Source: an uncultured Pelagibacteraceae bacterium
GTDB lineage: Bacteria > Pseudomonadota > Alphaproteobacteria > Pelagibacterales > Pelagibacteraceae
NCBI GenBank assembly: GCA_902569105.1
Contig: CACFTE010000001.1
Location: forward strand, 141,448-205,447
DNA: 64,000 nt
Direction of reading: 5' to 3'
In this document: positions 17,090-25,561 of the stretch, piece after piece
How positions within the stretch are numbered: the stretch's first letter is position 1
How the letters are laid out: each line of letters starts with the position of its first letter
The notes under the pieces: model-generated
Seen by the model: the letters and a program-made list of their open reading frames with translations, nothing else
Told to the model about the DNA's origin: nothing
The model's database searches: none
Made by a program: the position numbers and the translations under genes

Positions 17090-17806
17090 TTATTTTTTTT
17101 CTGGAGTGGGCTCTTTTTTATCTTTTTCTCCATCTGATTTCTTAGCATCATCAGTCGCTGGTTGTTCACCCTCTTTAGGAGCCTCTCCTTCTGCAGCAGC
17201 TTCAGCACCCTCAGCAGTTTCCTCTGCAGGTTTTTCTGGTTCTTTAACAATTGTAGGAGCTGCAACTGTTGCTATTACAAAATCTCTTCCCGTAATTGTT
17301 GGAGAAACATTTTCAGGAAGTTTTATAGCCGAAATTTTTATACTTGCACCTATATCTAAACCTTCCAAGTCAACCACTAATTCATTAGGTATACTTTCAG
17401 TTGGGCATTTTAATTCAACTTTCCTTCGCACTATATTTAAAACTCCACCTCTTTTCAAACCTGGTGATTGTTCATTGTTTATAAATCTAACTGGAATTTC
17501 TATAACAATTTTTCTTCCCGCAACCATTCTTAAAAAATCAACGTGAATTGGTTCATCAGTTACTACATCAAAAGAAACTTCTCTAGGAAGCACATCTATT
17601 TCTTTATTATTGACTTTGATTTTTAAGACATTGGATAGGAAATTTTCTTGGTCTAGCAAAGTTTTTAAATGTTTTTTTGAAATACTTATTAGTTCGTTTT
17701 TTTCTTCACCACCATATAAAACGGCTGGCACCATTCCCTTTTTTCGGAGGATGTTATTACTTCCTCTGGAAGTTTCGGATCTCAGATTTGCTTCTAAATT
17801 ACTCAT
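17090..17806 (-). CDS. rplY: 50S ribosomal protein L25 (long CTC/TL5 type)
   Basis: A 238-residue member of the L25/general stress family. The first 90 residues form the 5S-rRNA-binding L25 domain (RSETSRGSNNILRKKGMVPAVLYGG), followed by the TL5 beta domain to about residue 185. The last 50 residues are a low-complexity tail rich in E, A, K and P, with higher G+C than its surroundings; such tails are common in alphaproteobacterial L25 and probably disordered. It lies between prs and pth, a typical order. Confidence 0.95.
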   Translation of the reverse strand: MSNLEANLRSETSRGSNNILRKKGMVPAVLYGGEEKNELISISKKHLKTLLDQENFLSNVLKIKVNNKEIDVLPREVSFDVVTDEPIHVDFLRMVAGRKIVIEIPVRFINNEQSPGLKRGGVLNIVRRKVELKCPTESIPNELVVDLEGLDIGASIKISAIKLPENVSPTITGRDFVIATVAAPTIVKEPEKPAEETAEGAEAAAEGEAPKEGEQPATDDAKKSDGEKDKKEPTPEKK

Positions 17807-17854
17807 AAAAATTTTAGCTTGTAGCTTAGGAGATACAGATTATCAAGAAGAAAA

Positions 17855-18787
17855 TTACCTAAATAAGTCTGATACAGATGTAGAATTAGATATTCTTTTT
17901 ATCGCTTCTCCCACCAATTGAGAAATTGTTAAAATTTCAATATTTTTTGCACCTTTTACTCTTTCTGAATTATCTATTGTATCAGTTATTACTAATCTTT
18001 TAATTTTTGAATTTTTAATTTTTTGGACAGCCTTTCCACTTAATACACCGTGAGTTACATAAACATGTACTTCCTTAGCACCTCTGTATGTTAATGCATC
18101 TGCAGCATTTACAATTGTACCACCAGAGTCAATTATATCATCAACAATTATACATGTTTTGCCTTTCACATTTCCTATGACATTCATTACTTCTGATTTT
18201 CCTGGCACTGGTCTTCTTTTGTCAATAATTGCTAAACCTGCGTGTAAAAATTTACCCAACGCTCTTGCTCTCTCAGTTCCACCAACATCTGGAGCAACAC
18301 AAATAATATTTTTATTTTTTATTTTTTTTCTTACATGTCTTGCAAAAATCGGAGTTGCAAATAAATTGTCAACAGGAATATCAAAAAATCCTTGAATTTG
18401 TCCAGCATGAAGATCAATTGTAACTACTCTATCAGCTCCAGCTTTTGTAATTAAATTAGATACTAACTTTGCCGATATTGATGTTCGTGGAACCACCTTT
18501 CTATCTTGTCGTGCGTATCCAAAATATGGAATAACCGCAGTTATATTTTTTGCAGAGGATCTTTTTAAAGCATCGATGCTCAAAAGAAGCTCCATTAAGT
18601 TATCATTTGCTGGAGAAGAAACTGATTGAATTACAAAAATACTATTTCCTCTAATATTTTCATTTATTTCAATATAAATTTCTCCATCTGAAAATTTCTT
18701 TATATGTGATTTTACAAGTTTATTTTTTAGATATTTAGAAATTTTTAAGCTAAGATTTTTGTTCGAATTGCCTGTTATTAATTTCAT
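17855..18787 (-). CDS. prs: Ribose-phosphate pyrophosphokinase
   Basis: A 310-residue PRPP synthetase, the source of PRPP for nucleotides, histidine and tryptophan. Motifs are the metal/ribose site [11 protein letters not shown] (125-135), the catalytic flexible loop with RQDRK near 93-97 and [10 protein letters not shown] near 190-199, and the PRPP loop [11 protein letters not shown] (215-225). Length is normal. It starts 7 nt after yfiH and is followed by a 48-nt gap before rplY. Confidence 0.96.
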   Translation of the reverse strand: MKLITGNSNKNLSLKISKYLKNKLVKSHIKKFSDGEIYIEINENIRGNSIFVIQSVSSPANDNLMELLLSIDALKRSSAKNITAVIPYFGYARQDRKVVPRTSISAKLVSNLITKAGADRVVTIDLHAGQIQGFFDIPVDNLFATPIFARHVRKKIKNKNIICVAPDVGGTERARALGKFLHAGLAIIDKRRPVPGKSEVMNVIGNVKGKTCIIVDDIIDSGGTIVNAADALTYRGAKEVHVYVTHGVLSGKAVQKIKNSKIKRLVITDTIDNSERVKGAKNIEILTISQLVGEAIKRISNSTSVSDLFR

Positions 18788-18794
18788 TAAATTC

Positions 18795-19547
18795 CTATTT
18801 AAGCATAATTACCGATATATTTCTACCATAATCGGTTTCTTTTCTACTTTTTGATCTTCTCGCGCTAAAAAAATTATTTTTTTTTTCAAAGGTATCTTTT
18901 CTTATAACATCAATTTTTGAAATTCCAAAACAAATTAGTTGATATTGAATAAATTTAACTAGATCAAAGTAAATTTTCTTTTGTTTCAATTTAAAGAAGA
19001 CAGAGTTTTTGTTACTTTTTTTAAGAAATTTATATTTAAATTCTTTTCCAACTTCATAATTTTTTTGTCCGATAGTTGGACCAATCACTACTGTTATATC
19101 TTTTTTATTTGATCCTAATTTAATTAGTTTTTTTAATACTTTAACTACAATATTTTTATATGCACCTTTCCAACCAGAATGAACAGCTGCAATTATTTTT
19201 TTTTTAATATCTAAAATTAAAATAGGGGAACAGTCTGCTGTTAGTATTCCAATAGGCAAATATTTTTTATCTGTTATCAAGGCGTCCCCAACAATTCTTT
19301 TTCGTGGCAATTTTTTTATAAAATAAATTTTTGAGCTATGAATTTGATATAATAGAGCAATATTATTTTTTTTTGATCCAATTTTTTTTTTTACATAATT
19401 TAGATTTTTCACAACATTTTTTTTATTATCCCCAGATCCCTTGCCACAATTTAAACTTTTGTATACTCCTTTAGAAAAACCATTTGATTTATTAAAAAAT
19501 CCATGACTCACTGAGGCAATATTTTTAAGTTTTTTTGATAAAATCAT
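18795..19547 (-). CDS. YfiH/LACC1-family purine nucleoside phosphorylase-like protein
   Basis: A 250-residue member of the multicopper polyphenol oxidase/LACC1 family. The metal site residues appear as H70 (YQIHSS), C106 (LTADCSP) and H123 (AVHSGWKG), with [12 protein letters not shown] following. Members act as purine nucleoside phosphorylases or adenosine deaminases, and in some bacteria correct muropeptide precursors. It overlaps midA by 4 nt and lies 7 nt before prs; a nucleoside salvage role beside prs is plausible but inferred. Confidence 0.87.
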   Translation of the reverse strand: MILSKKLKNIASVSHGFFNKSNGFSKGVYKSLNCGKGSGDNKKNVVKNLNYVKKKIGSKKNNIALLYQIHSSKIYFIKKLPRKRIVGDALITDKKYLPIGILTADCSPILILDIKKKIIAAVHSGWKGAYKNIVVKVLKKLIKLGSNKKDITVVIGPTIGQKNYEVGKEFKYKFLKKSNKNSVFFKLKQKKIYFDLVKFIQYQLICFGISKIDVIRKDTFEKKNNFFSARRSKSRKETDYGRNISVIMLK

Positions 19548-20587
19548 TTAAAGCCTAAATTAAATTTATTATTTTTTTTATAAATATAAATTACTTTAAA
19601 AAGTTCACCCATTTGTTTTTTGTCAATTAGGCGTGTGATTCTATAAAATATATTTGCTTTTTCTAAGAAATTTTTATTAGAAGATAATAGCTCAGCTCTT
19701 TTCATAATACCTAAATTTAACAAAAAATTTCTTTGGGTAGTATATTTTAATCTTAAATTTAACTTTTTAACTATCTCTTTTAAAAATGGAATATTTATAA
19801 TATGACTAATGTCAGCGTTTCCAACGTCATCAAATAAATTAACTTTTTTGTGTTTTTTAACAGCTTGCAATGTATCTATCATTTCGCATTTTGTATAAGC
19901 GTAATCTATAAAAAGTAAACAACCCCTTTTTTTTGTTATAATAAAATCTAATTTTTTTAGTATTTTTATAGCTTCAAATGGAACTTCTAAAAATTTATGT
20001 TTATTTGATAAGTTTAAATTTAATTTTTTTTCTATTTTTTTAATATCGCATTTAATATTTTTAAATTTAAAAAACTTTCCATGTTTTTTAACGTACCTTT
20101 CGTACCAAGAACCATTATTCTTGATATATTGCTTGATAGGTAAAGCATCTAAAAATTCGTTACCTAAAAAAATTACTGGTTTATTATCCAACTTATCAAA
20201 ATTTTTTAACCATTTAATATTATATTTTTTTAATCTTGATTTTTGTAGTTTTATTAATTTTTCACTCTTTTCAAAAATTTTAAAATTACAATTTTTATGA
20301 AAATTGTTGAACTTTTTTGATGAAATAATTATTTGTTTGATCATTTCACCATTTCCTGCACCAAGCTCAATTATATTAATTTCTTTATTTTTATAAAATT
20401 TCTGCCAATAAGAAATAATCCATATAAATATCATTTCAGAAAAAACTTTAGATATATTGGGCGCAGTTATAAAATCACCTTCTTTGCCAAATGGATTTTT
20501 TGTAGAATAATATCCTTTTTTAGGGTGGTACAATGCATTTTCAATAAATTTATCTAAAGGTATTTTAAAATTTATTTTGTCAAACAT
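19544..20587 (-). CDS. MidA/NDUFAF7-family SAM-dependent methyltransferase
   Basis: A 347-residue protein of the DUF185 family. It shows the family's GDFITAPNIS (37-46) and a SAM-binding ELGAGNGEM (74-82). In mitochondria NDUFAF7 methylates an arginine of a complex I subunit and is needed for assembly. In SAR11-like bacteria, which have complex I, the same role is likely but not shown by sequence. It overlaps lgt by 8 nt upstream and yfiH by 4 nt downstream; lgt-midA-yfiH is a conserved alphaproteobacterial trio. Confidence 0.87.
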   Translation of the reverse strand: MFDKINFKIPLDKFIENALYHPKKGYYSTKNPFGKEGDFITAPNISKVFSEMIFIWIISYWQKFYKNKEINIIELGAGNGEMIKQIIISSKKFNNFHKNCNFKIFEKSEKLIKLQKSRLKKYNIKWLKNFDKLDNKPVIFLGNEFLDALPIKQYIKNNGSWYERYVKKHGKFFKFKNIKCDIKKIEKKLNLNLSNKHKFLEVPFEAIKILKKLDFIITKKRGCLLFIDYAYTKCEMIDTLQAVKKHKKVNLFDDVGNADISHIINIPFLKEIVKKLNLRLKYTTQRNFLLNLGIMKRAELLSSNKNFLEKANIFYRITRLIDKKQMGELFKVIYIYKKNNKFNLGFK

Positions 20588-21347
20588 TTTTTTTTGAATG
20601 CCATAAAATTAAACCTATTATCAAAACAATTAAACTAATCAGTTGACCCATCGACAGTCCAAAAAATAATAATCCTATGTGCTGATCTGGTTCTCGAGTA
20701 AACTCAATCGCAAATCTAAAAATAGAATAGAAAATTAAAAAAAGAGCAGATATATACCCCTCTTTCTTATTAACTCTTGAAATGAAATAATTTAAAATAA
20801 GAAATAATATTAAGCCTTCCAATAAAGCTTCATAAATTTGGGAAGGATGTCTATTTAAATTGTCAACGACAGTAAATTTTACTGACCATATCAAATCTGT
20901 CTCTCTGCCATATAGCTCTGAGTTTATAAAATTCGAGATTCTTCCCAAAAAAATTCCTATAGGTGCAGATAAGGCAACTAAATCCAAAAAATAAAAAAAA
21001 TTAATTTTGTTTTTAGATGAAAATAAATAGGTCGCTAAAACAATACCAATAACTGCACCATGAAAAGACATACCACCTTGCCAAATCATCAAAATCTCCA
21101 ATGGATGATAAAAAAAATATTTTAAATTATAAATAAAAACATATCCTAGTCTGCCACCGAGAATTATACCAAAAATAAGATATAGAATATAATCATCAAA
21201 TAACTTTTGATATTTTTCTTCTACTATCAATTTTTTTTTACAATATAACCATCCAAATATTATTCCTAAAATATATGATAAAGAGTACCATCTTATTTCT
21301 AAGCTAAAAATATCAAAAGCAACTGGATCAAAATTATTGATAAACAT
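20580..21347 (-). CDS. lgt: Prolipoprotein diacylglyceryl transferase
   Basis: A 255-residue integral membrane enzyme with about seven hydrophobic helices. It transfers diacylglycerol from phosphatidylglycerol to the lipobox cysteine of prolipoproteins. The signature GRISNFINSELYGRETD (135-151) contains the essential arginine, and GGMSFHG (91-97) the conserved histidine. It heads the minus-strand run lgt-midA-yfiH-prs-rplY-pth-ychF and starts 44 nt from ubiK on the other strand. Confidence 0.96.
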   Translation of the reverse strand: MFINNFDPVAFDIFSLEIRWYSLSYILGIIFGWLYCKKKLIVEEKYQKLFDDYILYLIFGIILGGRLGYVFIYNLKYFFYHPLEILMIWQGGMSFHGAVIGIVLATYLFSSKNKINFFYFLDLVALSAPIGIFLGRISNFINSELYGRETDLIWSVKFTVVDNLNRHPSQIYEALLEGLILFLILNYFISRVNKKEGYISALFLIFYSIFRFAIEFTREPDQHIGLLFFGLSMGQLISLIVLIIGLILWHSKKNV

Positions 21348-21366
21348 TGGTAAAAAATACTATAAA
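21337..21366 (+). promoter_or_regulatory. Predicted promoter of the ubiK-like gene
   Basis: TTGATA (21337-21342), an 18-nt spacer and TATAAA (21361-21366), ending 25 nt before the ATG at 21392. The -35 lies inside the first codons of lgt on the other strand. Predicted by eye. Confidence 0.4.
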
Positions 21367-21391
21367 CTAAAGTATAAAAAATTAATGAATT

Positions 21392-21643
21392 ATGTCAAAA
21401 TCTAAATTATTTATAAATCAACTATCAAAATTAGTTGAAGAAGGTTTATACAATTATAAAGATTTATCGAACGAATTTATTTCTGTACTTAGGTCTAAAA
21501 GAGAAGAATTAATCTATAAATTAAAACTTACAACTTCAGAGGAAACAGAAATTTTAATTAAAAGAATTGAAAACTTAGAGAAAAAAGTCGGAAAGTTAGA
21601 AAAAAAAAGTAAAAAAAAAAAGACTAAAAAGGTAAAGAGATAA
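21392..21643 (+). CDS. UbiK-like accessory factor (BMFP domain)
   Basis: An 83-residue protein made of a short amphipathic N-terminal helix and a C-terminal coiled coil ending in a run of lysines (residues 68-83). Size, the DFV/EFISVLRSKREELIYKL-like centre and the final coiled coil match the BMFP/DUF526 family, whose member UbiK helps aerobic ubiquinone synthesis and fuses membranes in vitro. In many alphaproteobacteria the gene sits next to lgt, as here. It is transcribed alone and its last 20 nt overlap the envZ-like gene end on the other strand. Confidence 0.75.
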   Translation: MSKSKLFINQLSKLVEEGLYNYKDLSNEFISVLRSKREELIYKLKLTTSEETEILIKRIENLEKKVGKLEKKSKKKKTKKVKR

Positions 21644-22946
21644 CAACTTTTAATCCCCCAAGCTTTGAGTCTCCTAACTCTATTTTACCACCGTGAGATC
21701 TAATAATATCTGATGAAATAGATAAACCCAAACCTACACTTGAGTTTTTTTCGGACCTACTTTTATCTATTTTATAAAATGGTTTAAATACATTTTCCCT
21801 CTCTTGTATAGGTATCCCCGGACCATCATCCTCTATATTTATTAAAATACTACTTTTTAATTTATTAAAGTTTATTTCTATCTTATTTGAATATTTTGCA
21901 GAATTTTCAATTAAATTATTTAAACACCTTTGAATTGATAATTTTCTTCCAACAAAATAAAACTCTTCACCTTTATCAAATTTGATTATATCATTATTAA
22001 ATTTTAGAATAATGTTTTGAAGTAATTCATTAAATTCGAATTTTTCATTTTGTTCTTTGTTACTCTCACTTGAAAATTGAAGATATTCATTTAACATTTT
22101 TTCCATTTCATCAATATCATTTGAAAATCTGTCAATTAGATTTTTATCTTTGATTAAAGCTAATTGCAGCTTCATTCTTGTCAAAGGGGTTCTTAGATCA
22201 TGACTTATACCAGATAACATTTCCGATCTTTGATTTAAATGTCTCAAAATTCTTTTTCTCATTTTTTCAAATTCATATCCTGCTTGTCTAATTTCTGATG
22301 CTCCCGATGGTATAAATTCTTCAATTTTTTCACCTCTGCCGAATTTTTTTGAAGCCTCTGCCAGTTTTTTTATTGGTCGTGTTTGGTTCTTAAGAAAGAT
22401 AATTGCAATCGCAACTATGAGAATAGCAGGTAAAGTAATCCAAAGTGCAAAAATTCGAACAGATGTACTAGTTAATCTTTCTCTAGGAATAAAAAACTCA
22501 AAGTAACCATTTTGATCTTGAATTTTTAAATTTACTGTATTTTTAAATTTTGATGTATCAAACCAATAATTTAAATTATTAGACTTAAGCTCTCTTCTAA
22601 GTGATCTATCTATAGGGCTATACCACTTTTCATTCATTTTATTTGAAAACTTTTTTTCTTGAAAAAATATTACATCAATGTCTAGATATTTTTCAAAGGT
22701 ATTCTCAACAAAATTTTTATCTGCATTTTCAGAATTATAATTATTTATAAAGTTATTTATTTCACCAACTAATGCCCTTGTCATACCTATATTCGTTTTA
22801 ATCCATAAACTGTCAAAAAAAACTATAGATATAGTTATTTGAAGAAGGATTATTGGTAATGCAACTATTAAAAGTCCTCTATAAAAAAGTTGTTTAGGAA
22901 GCAATTTTTTAAAAAATTTACTCAATCCATAAAACATAACCTTCAC
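21624..22946 (-). CDS. EnvZ-like sensor histidine kinase
   Basis: A 440-residue membrane kinase. Two membrane helices (about 23-45 and 163-185) frame a periplasmic domain of about 115 residues. A HAMP domain (about 186-238) leads to the H box SGISHDLRTPLTR with phosphoacceptor H249. The ATPase domain has the N box NNLIENSAKYS, DDGPGIP and GLGLSIS. It overlaps the upstream response regulator by 29 nt, so the pair is translated together; M4 is an alternative start. Domain order matches EnvZ; the stimulus is unknown. In a genome of this type with few two-component systems, it is probably one of a handful. Confidence 0.9.
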   Translation of the reverse strand: MKVMFYGLSKFFKKLLPKQLFYRGLLIVALPIILLQITISIVFFDSLWIKTNIGMTRALVGEINNFINNYNSENADKNFVENTFEKYLDIDVIFFQEKKFSNKMNEKWYSPIDRSLRRELKSNNLNYWFDTSKFKNTVNLKIQDQNGYFEFFIPRERLTSTSVRIFALWITLPAILIVAIAIIFLKNQTRPIKKLAEASKKFGRGEKIEEFIPSGASEIRQAGYEFEKMRKRILRHLNQRSEMLSGISHDLRTPLTRMKLQLALIKDKNLIDRFSNDIDEMEKMLNEYLQFSSESNKEQNEKFEFNELLQNIILKFNNDIIKFDKGEEFYFVGRKLSIQRCLNNLIENSAKYSNKIEINFNKLKSSILINIEDDGPGIPIQERENVFKPFYKIDKSRSEKNSSVGLGLSISSDIIRSHGGKIELGDSKLGGLKVVISLPF

Positions 22947-23592
22947 CTCTTATTGTTTGCAAGTATTTTGGATTTTTTGGAGAGTCTTCAATTTTTTTTC
23001 TTAATCTTGTAATAACAACATCTATTGACCTTTCCTTATCAATCTTGATTAATTTACCAATACTTTCCCGAGAAAAAACTTTACCAGGAGAATTTAACAT
23101 TTTTTCAAAAATCTTTCTTTCAGTATTATTAATTTTAATTTGTTTGTTATCTTTAAAAACTATCATTTTATTTAAGTTGATTTTTATATTTCCAAATTCA
23201 ATTTCCTTTTTTTCTTTTATATTTGTTTTGCTTAAAATATTTCTTATTCGCAGCAATAATTCTTTTGGTTCAAATGGTTTTGGCAAGTAATCATCTGCTC
23301 CTGTTTCAAGTCCTTGTATTCTATCAGCCGCCTCTCCTTTTGCAGTTAATAAAATAATTGGTGTATCTATTATACCTTTATTTTCTTTTAAAAACTCTAA
23401 TCCTGATTTACCAGGCATCATCACATCTAAAATAATCAAATCATATTTAATTAGTTTAGTTTTTTGAATTGCATCTTCTGCATTTTCAGCAGTTGATGTT
23501 ATAAAATTGTTTTGATTTAAATATTCTTTTACTAATGATCTAATGCCATCATCATCATCAACTACAAGTATATGTGCCTCAAATTCTTTCAT
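22918..23592 (-). CDS. OmpR/PetR-family response regulator
   Basis: A 224-residue regulator with a receiver domain (acidic pocket D12-D14, phosphoacceptor D56 in LDVMMPG, LLTAKGEA, PKPFEP) and a C-terminal winged-helix DNA-binding domain (about 128-224, ending VRGEGYVLW-like as IRGEGYVLW). The upstream neighbour is a MarR-type gene and the downstream neighbour an EnvZ-like kinase. In Rhodobacter capsulatus the MarR-like PetP and OmpR-like PetR form a pair required for growth and lie next to the bc1 genes, so this may be the PetR equivalent. That mapping is inferred from context. Confidence 0.9.
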   Translation of the reverse strand: MKEFEAHILVVDDDDGIRSLVKEYLNQNNFITSTAENAEDAIQKTKLIKYDLIILDVMMPGKSGLEFLKENKGIIDTPIILLTAKGEAADRIQGLETGADDYLPKPFEPKELLLRIRNILSKTNIKEKKEIEFGNIKINLNKMIVFKDNKQIKINNTERKIFEKMLNSPGKVFSRESIGKLIKIDKERSIDVVITRLRKKIEDSPKNPKYLQTIRGEGYVLWIE

Positions 23593-24028
23593 TATTTTTA
23601 ATTAGTTTTTTTAAAACGTTATTAAAATTTACAACCTCTTTTGCTGAAGAGCTAAGTAGGGCATCATATATTCTCTTTTTTTGCATAGTAAATATTTCAT
23701 TAAAAATTTTTTTTCCTTTTTCATTTAAGTATACGTGTTTCACCCTTGTATCTTTGGAGTCCTTCTTAAAGTTGATTAGATCAATTTTGATAAGATCTCT
23801 CAAAATTCTATTTAAACTTTGTTTTGTTATTTTAAGTTTAGCTAATAATTCGCCAATTGTTATACCCTCATAGCTGGATAAAATATGAAGAACTTTATTA
23901 TGAGCAATACCTAGAGAATATTTATCAAGGACTGACTTTGAGTCTGAAAATGTGTCTCTATAGCTTAAAAAAAGCTTCTCTATAAACTCTTTTATTTGCT
24001 CATCCTTTAAGTAAAGCAGCTCTCTCAT
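23579..24028 (-). CDS. MarR-family transcriptional regulator (PetP-like)
   Basis: A 149-residue winged-helix protein. The centre reads HILSSYEGITIGELLAKLKITKQSLNRILRDL, a typical MarR helix-turn-helix (about 50-82), followed by a wing containing KDTRVKHVYLNEKGK. It overlaps the response-regulator gene by 14 nt and is first in a three-gene run marR-ompR-envZ. The combination resembles PetP-PetR of other alphaproteobacteria. Ligand and targets are unknown. Its start is 65 nt from the ilvE start on the other strand. Confidence 0.87.
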   Translation of the reverse strand: MRELLYLKDEQIKEFIEKLFLSYRDTFSDSKSVLDKYSLGIAHNKVLHILSSYEGITIGELLAKLKITKQSLNRILRDLIKIDLINFKKDSKDTRVKHVYLNEKGKKIFNEIFTMQKKRIYDALLSSSAKEVVNFNNVLKKLIKNNERI

Positions 24029-24052
24029 AATTATTTATATTGGTAAGTTATA

Positions 24053-24081
24053 TTGACATAATATATATAGAAAGATATTTT
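24053..24081 (+). promoter_or_regulatory. Predicted ilvE promoter
   Basis: A perfect -35 TTGACA (24053-24058), a 17-nt spacer and TATTTT (24076-24081). The -10 ends 12 nt before the ATG at 24094, so the leader would be about 5 nt or less. An in-frame ATG at 24040 lies upstream of this promoter and is therefore unlikely to be the start. Confidence 0.55.
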
Positions 24082-24093
24082 TTTTATTTTTTA

Positions 24094-24975
24094 ATGATAC
24101 CTTACGATAAAAGAGACGGTAAAATCTGGTACAACAACAAAATGGTTGATTGGGGCAATGTAAAGCTACATGTTCTTAACCATGGATTGCATTATGCCAG
24201 TTGTGTTTTTGAGGGTCTCAGAGTTTATGATGGAGATATCTTCAAACTAGAGGAGCATACAAATAGATTTTTTTATTCAGCCAAAAGAATGGGTTTTGAA
24301 ATTCCATTTAGCGAAGCAGAAATAAATAAAGCCTGCATAGAAACTGTAAAAATCCAAAAAGTTCAAAATGGATATGTAAGGCCAGTTGCTTGGAGAGGAA
24401 GCGAAATGATGGCAATTTCAGCACAACAAACAAAAATCCATGTTGCCATAGCAACTTGGGAATGGGGATCATATTTTGATCCAAATCTTAAAACAAAAGG
24501 AATAAAACTTAACATTTCTAAGTGGAGAAGGCCTGCACCTAATACTATACCTTGGGATACTAAAGCATCGGGTCTATATATGATTTGTACTTTGTCAAAG
24601 CATGAGGCTGAAAGCGAAGGGTATACAGACTCTTTGATGTTAGATCATCAAGATAATATTGCTGAAGCAACAGGTGCAAACGTTTTTTTTAAGGATAAAG
24701 ATGGAAATCTTCATACTCCAGTACCGGATAGTTTTTTAGATGGAATAACAAGAAGAACTTTAATTGAAATTGCTAAATCAAAAAATATCAAAGTATTTGA
24801 AAGAAAAATATCACCAGATGAGTTAGATAAATTTGAAGGGTGCTTTCTGACAGGAACTGCTGCTGAAGTTACACCAGTATCTCAAATAGAGGATTTTAAA
24901 TTCAAAGTTTGTAATACCATAATAGATTTATCTGAAAGTTATCAATCGTTAGTTAGAAAAAAAGCTGCTGCTTAA
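24094..24975 (+). CDS. ilvE: Branched-chain amino-acid aminotransferase
   Basis: From ATG 24094 the protein has 293 residues and begins MIPYDKRDGKIWYN, where other alphaproteobacterial IlvE proteins begin. It is a fold-type IV PLP enzyme: the lysine that binds PLP is K157 in PWDTKASGLYM, and HVLNHGLHYASCVFEG (26-41) is the conserved substrate region. EATGANVFF and the C-terminal FLTGTAAEVTPV are the phosphate-binding and glycine-loop motifs. It makes or degrades leucine, isoleucine and valine with 2-oxoglutarate. The 18 extra residues of the longer frame (from 24040) are hydrophobic and precede the promoter, so they are rejected. Confidence 0.94.
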   Translation: MIPYDKRDGKIWYNNKMVDWGNVKLHVLNHGLHYASCVFEGLRVYDGDIFKLEEHTNRFFYSAKRMGFEIPFSEAEINKACIETVKIQKVQNGYVRPVAWRGSEMMAISAQQTKIHVAIATWEWGSYFDPNLKTKGIKLNISKWRRPAPNTIPWDTKASGLYMICTLSKHEAESEGYTDSLMLDHQDNIAEATGANVFFKDKDGNLHTPVPDSFLDGITRRTLIEIAKSKNIKVFERKISPDELDKFEGCFLTGTAAEVTPVSQIEDFKFKVCNTIIDLSESYQSLVRKKAAA

Positions 24976-24976
24976 T

Positions 24977-25561
24977 TTAAGATTTATTGTCTTCTGAAAT
25001 AGCATGATCTATTCCTTTTCTTAGATAATCATAACCTGTATATAAAGTAATAAAGGCAGATAGCCATAACAATATAATCCCTATTGTTTGTGCATTATAA
25101 TCTTGAAAGTTAATAATCTTATTACCAGTTTCCCCAGTAAGAAGAATAGATATAGCAGTCATCTGCAAAACAGTTTTTAATTTTGCTAAGCTAGAAACTG
25201 GAAGTTTTATTCTACCTTTGGCTAAAAATTCTCTTAAACCAGAAATTAGTATTTCTCTTGTTAAAATTATAATAGCTGCAATAACCTCGTAATTTTTTAT
25301 TGTGTTATCCATGACTAATAAAATCAACGCAGTCGCAACAATTATTTTATCTGCTATAGGGTCTAACAGCTCTCCAAGTTTAGATTCTTCTTTAAACATT
25401 CTTGCTAGAAGACCATCCAAGAAATCTGTAAAAGAGGCAATTATAAATAAAAAGAAGGGAAATAAATCACCATAAAATCCAGGTAGATAATATGCTATCA
25501 CAAAAATCGGCACAATTATGATCCTGCCTATGGTAAGATAATTTGGTATTTTTATTTTCAT
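24977..25561 (-). CDS. pgsA: CDP-diacylglycerol-glycerol-3-phosphate 3-phosphatidyltransferase
   Basis: A 194-residue membrane enzyme of the CDP-alcohol phosphotransferase family. The full signature D-x2-D-G-x2-A-R-x8-G-x3-D-x3-D is present: D46, D49, G50, A53, R54, G63, D67 and D71. It makes phosphatidylglycerol phosphate, the first step to phosphatidylglycerol and cardiolipin. It overlaps uvrC by 4 nt, the widely conserved uvrC-pgsA pair, and ends 1 nt after the ilvE stop on the other strand. Confidence 0.95.
   Translation of the reverse strand: MKIKIPNYLTIGRIIIVPIFVIAYYLPGFYGDLFPFFLFIIASFTDFLDGLLARMFKEESKLGELLDPIADKIIVATALILLVMDNTIKNYEVIAAIIILTREILISGLREFLAKGRIKLPVSSLAKLKTVLQMTAISILLTGETGNKIINFQDYNAQTIGIILLWLSAFITLYTGYDYLRKGIDHAISEDNKS

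Noticed and set aside
17007..17546. Plus-strand frame rich in Ser/Ala/Gly
   Set aside because: It is the antisense of the low-complexity E/A/K tail of L25; composition explains its length.
24040..24093. 18-codon N-terminal extension of ilvE
   Set aside because: The TTGACA -35 lies inside it, and homologues start at MIPYD.
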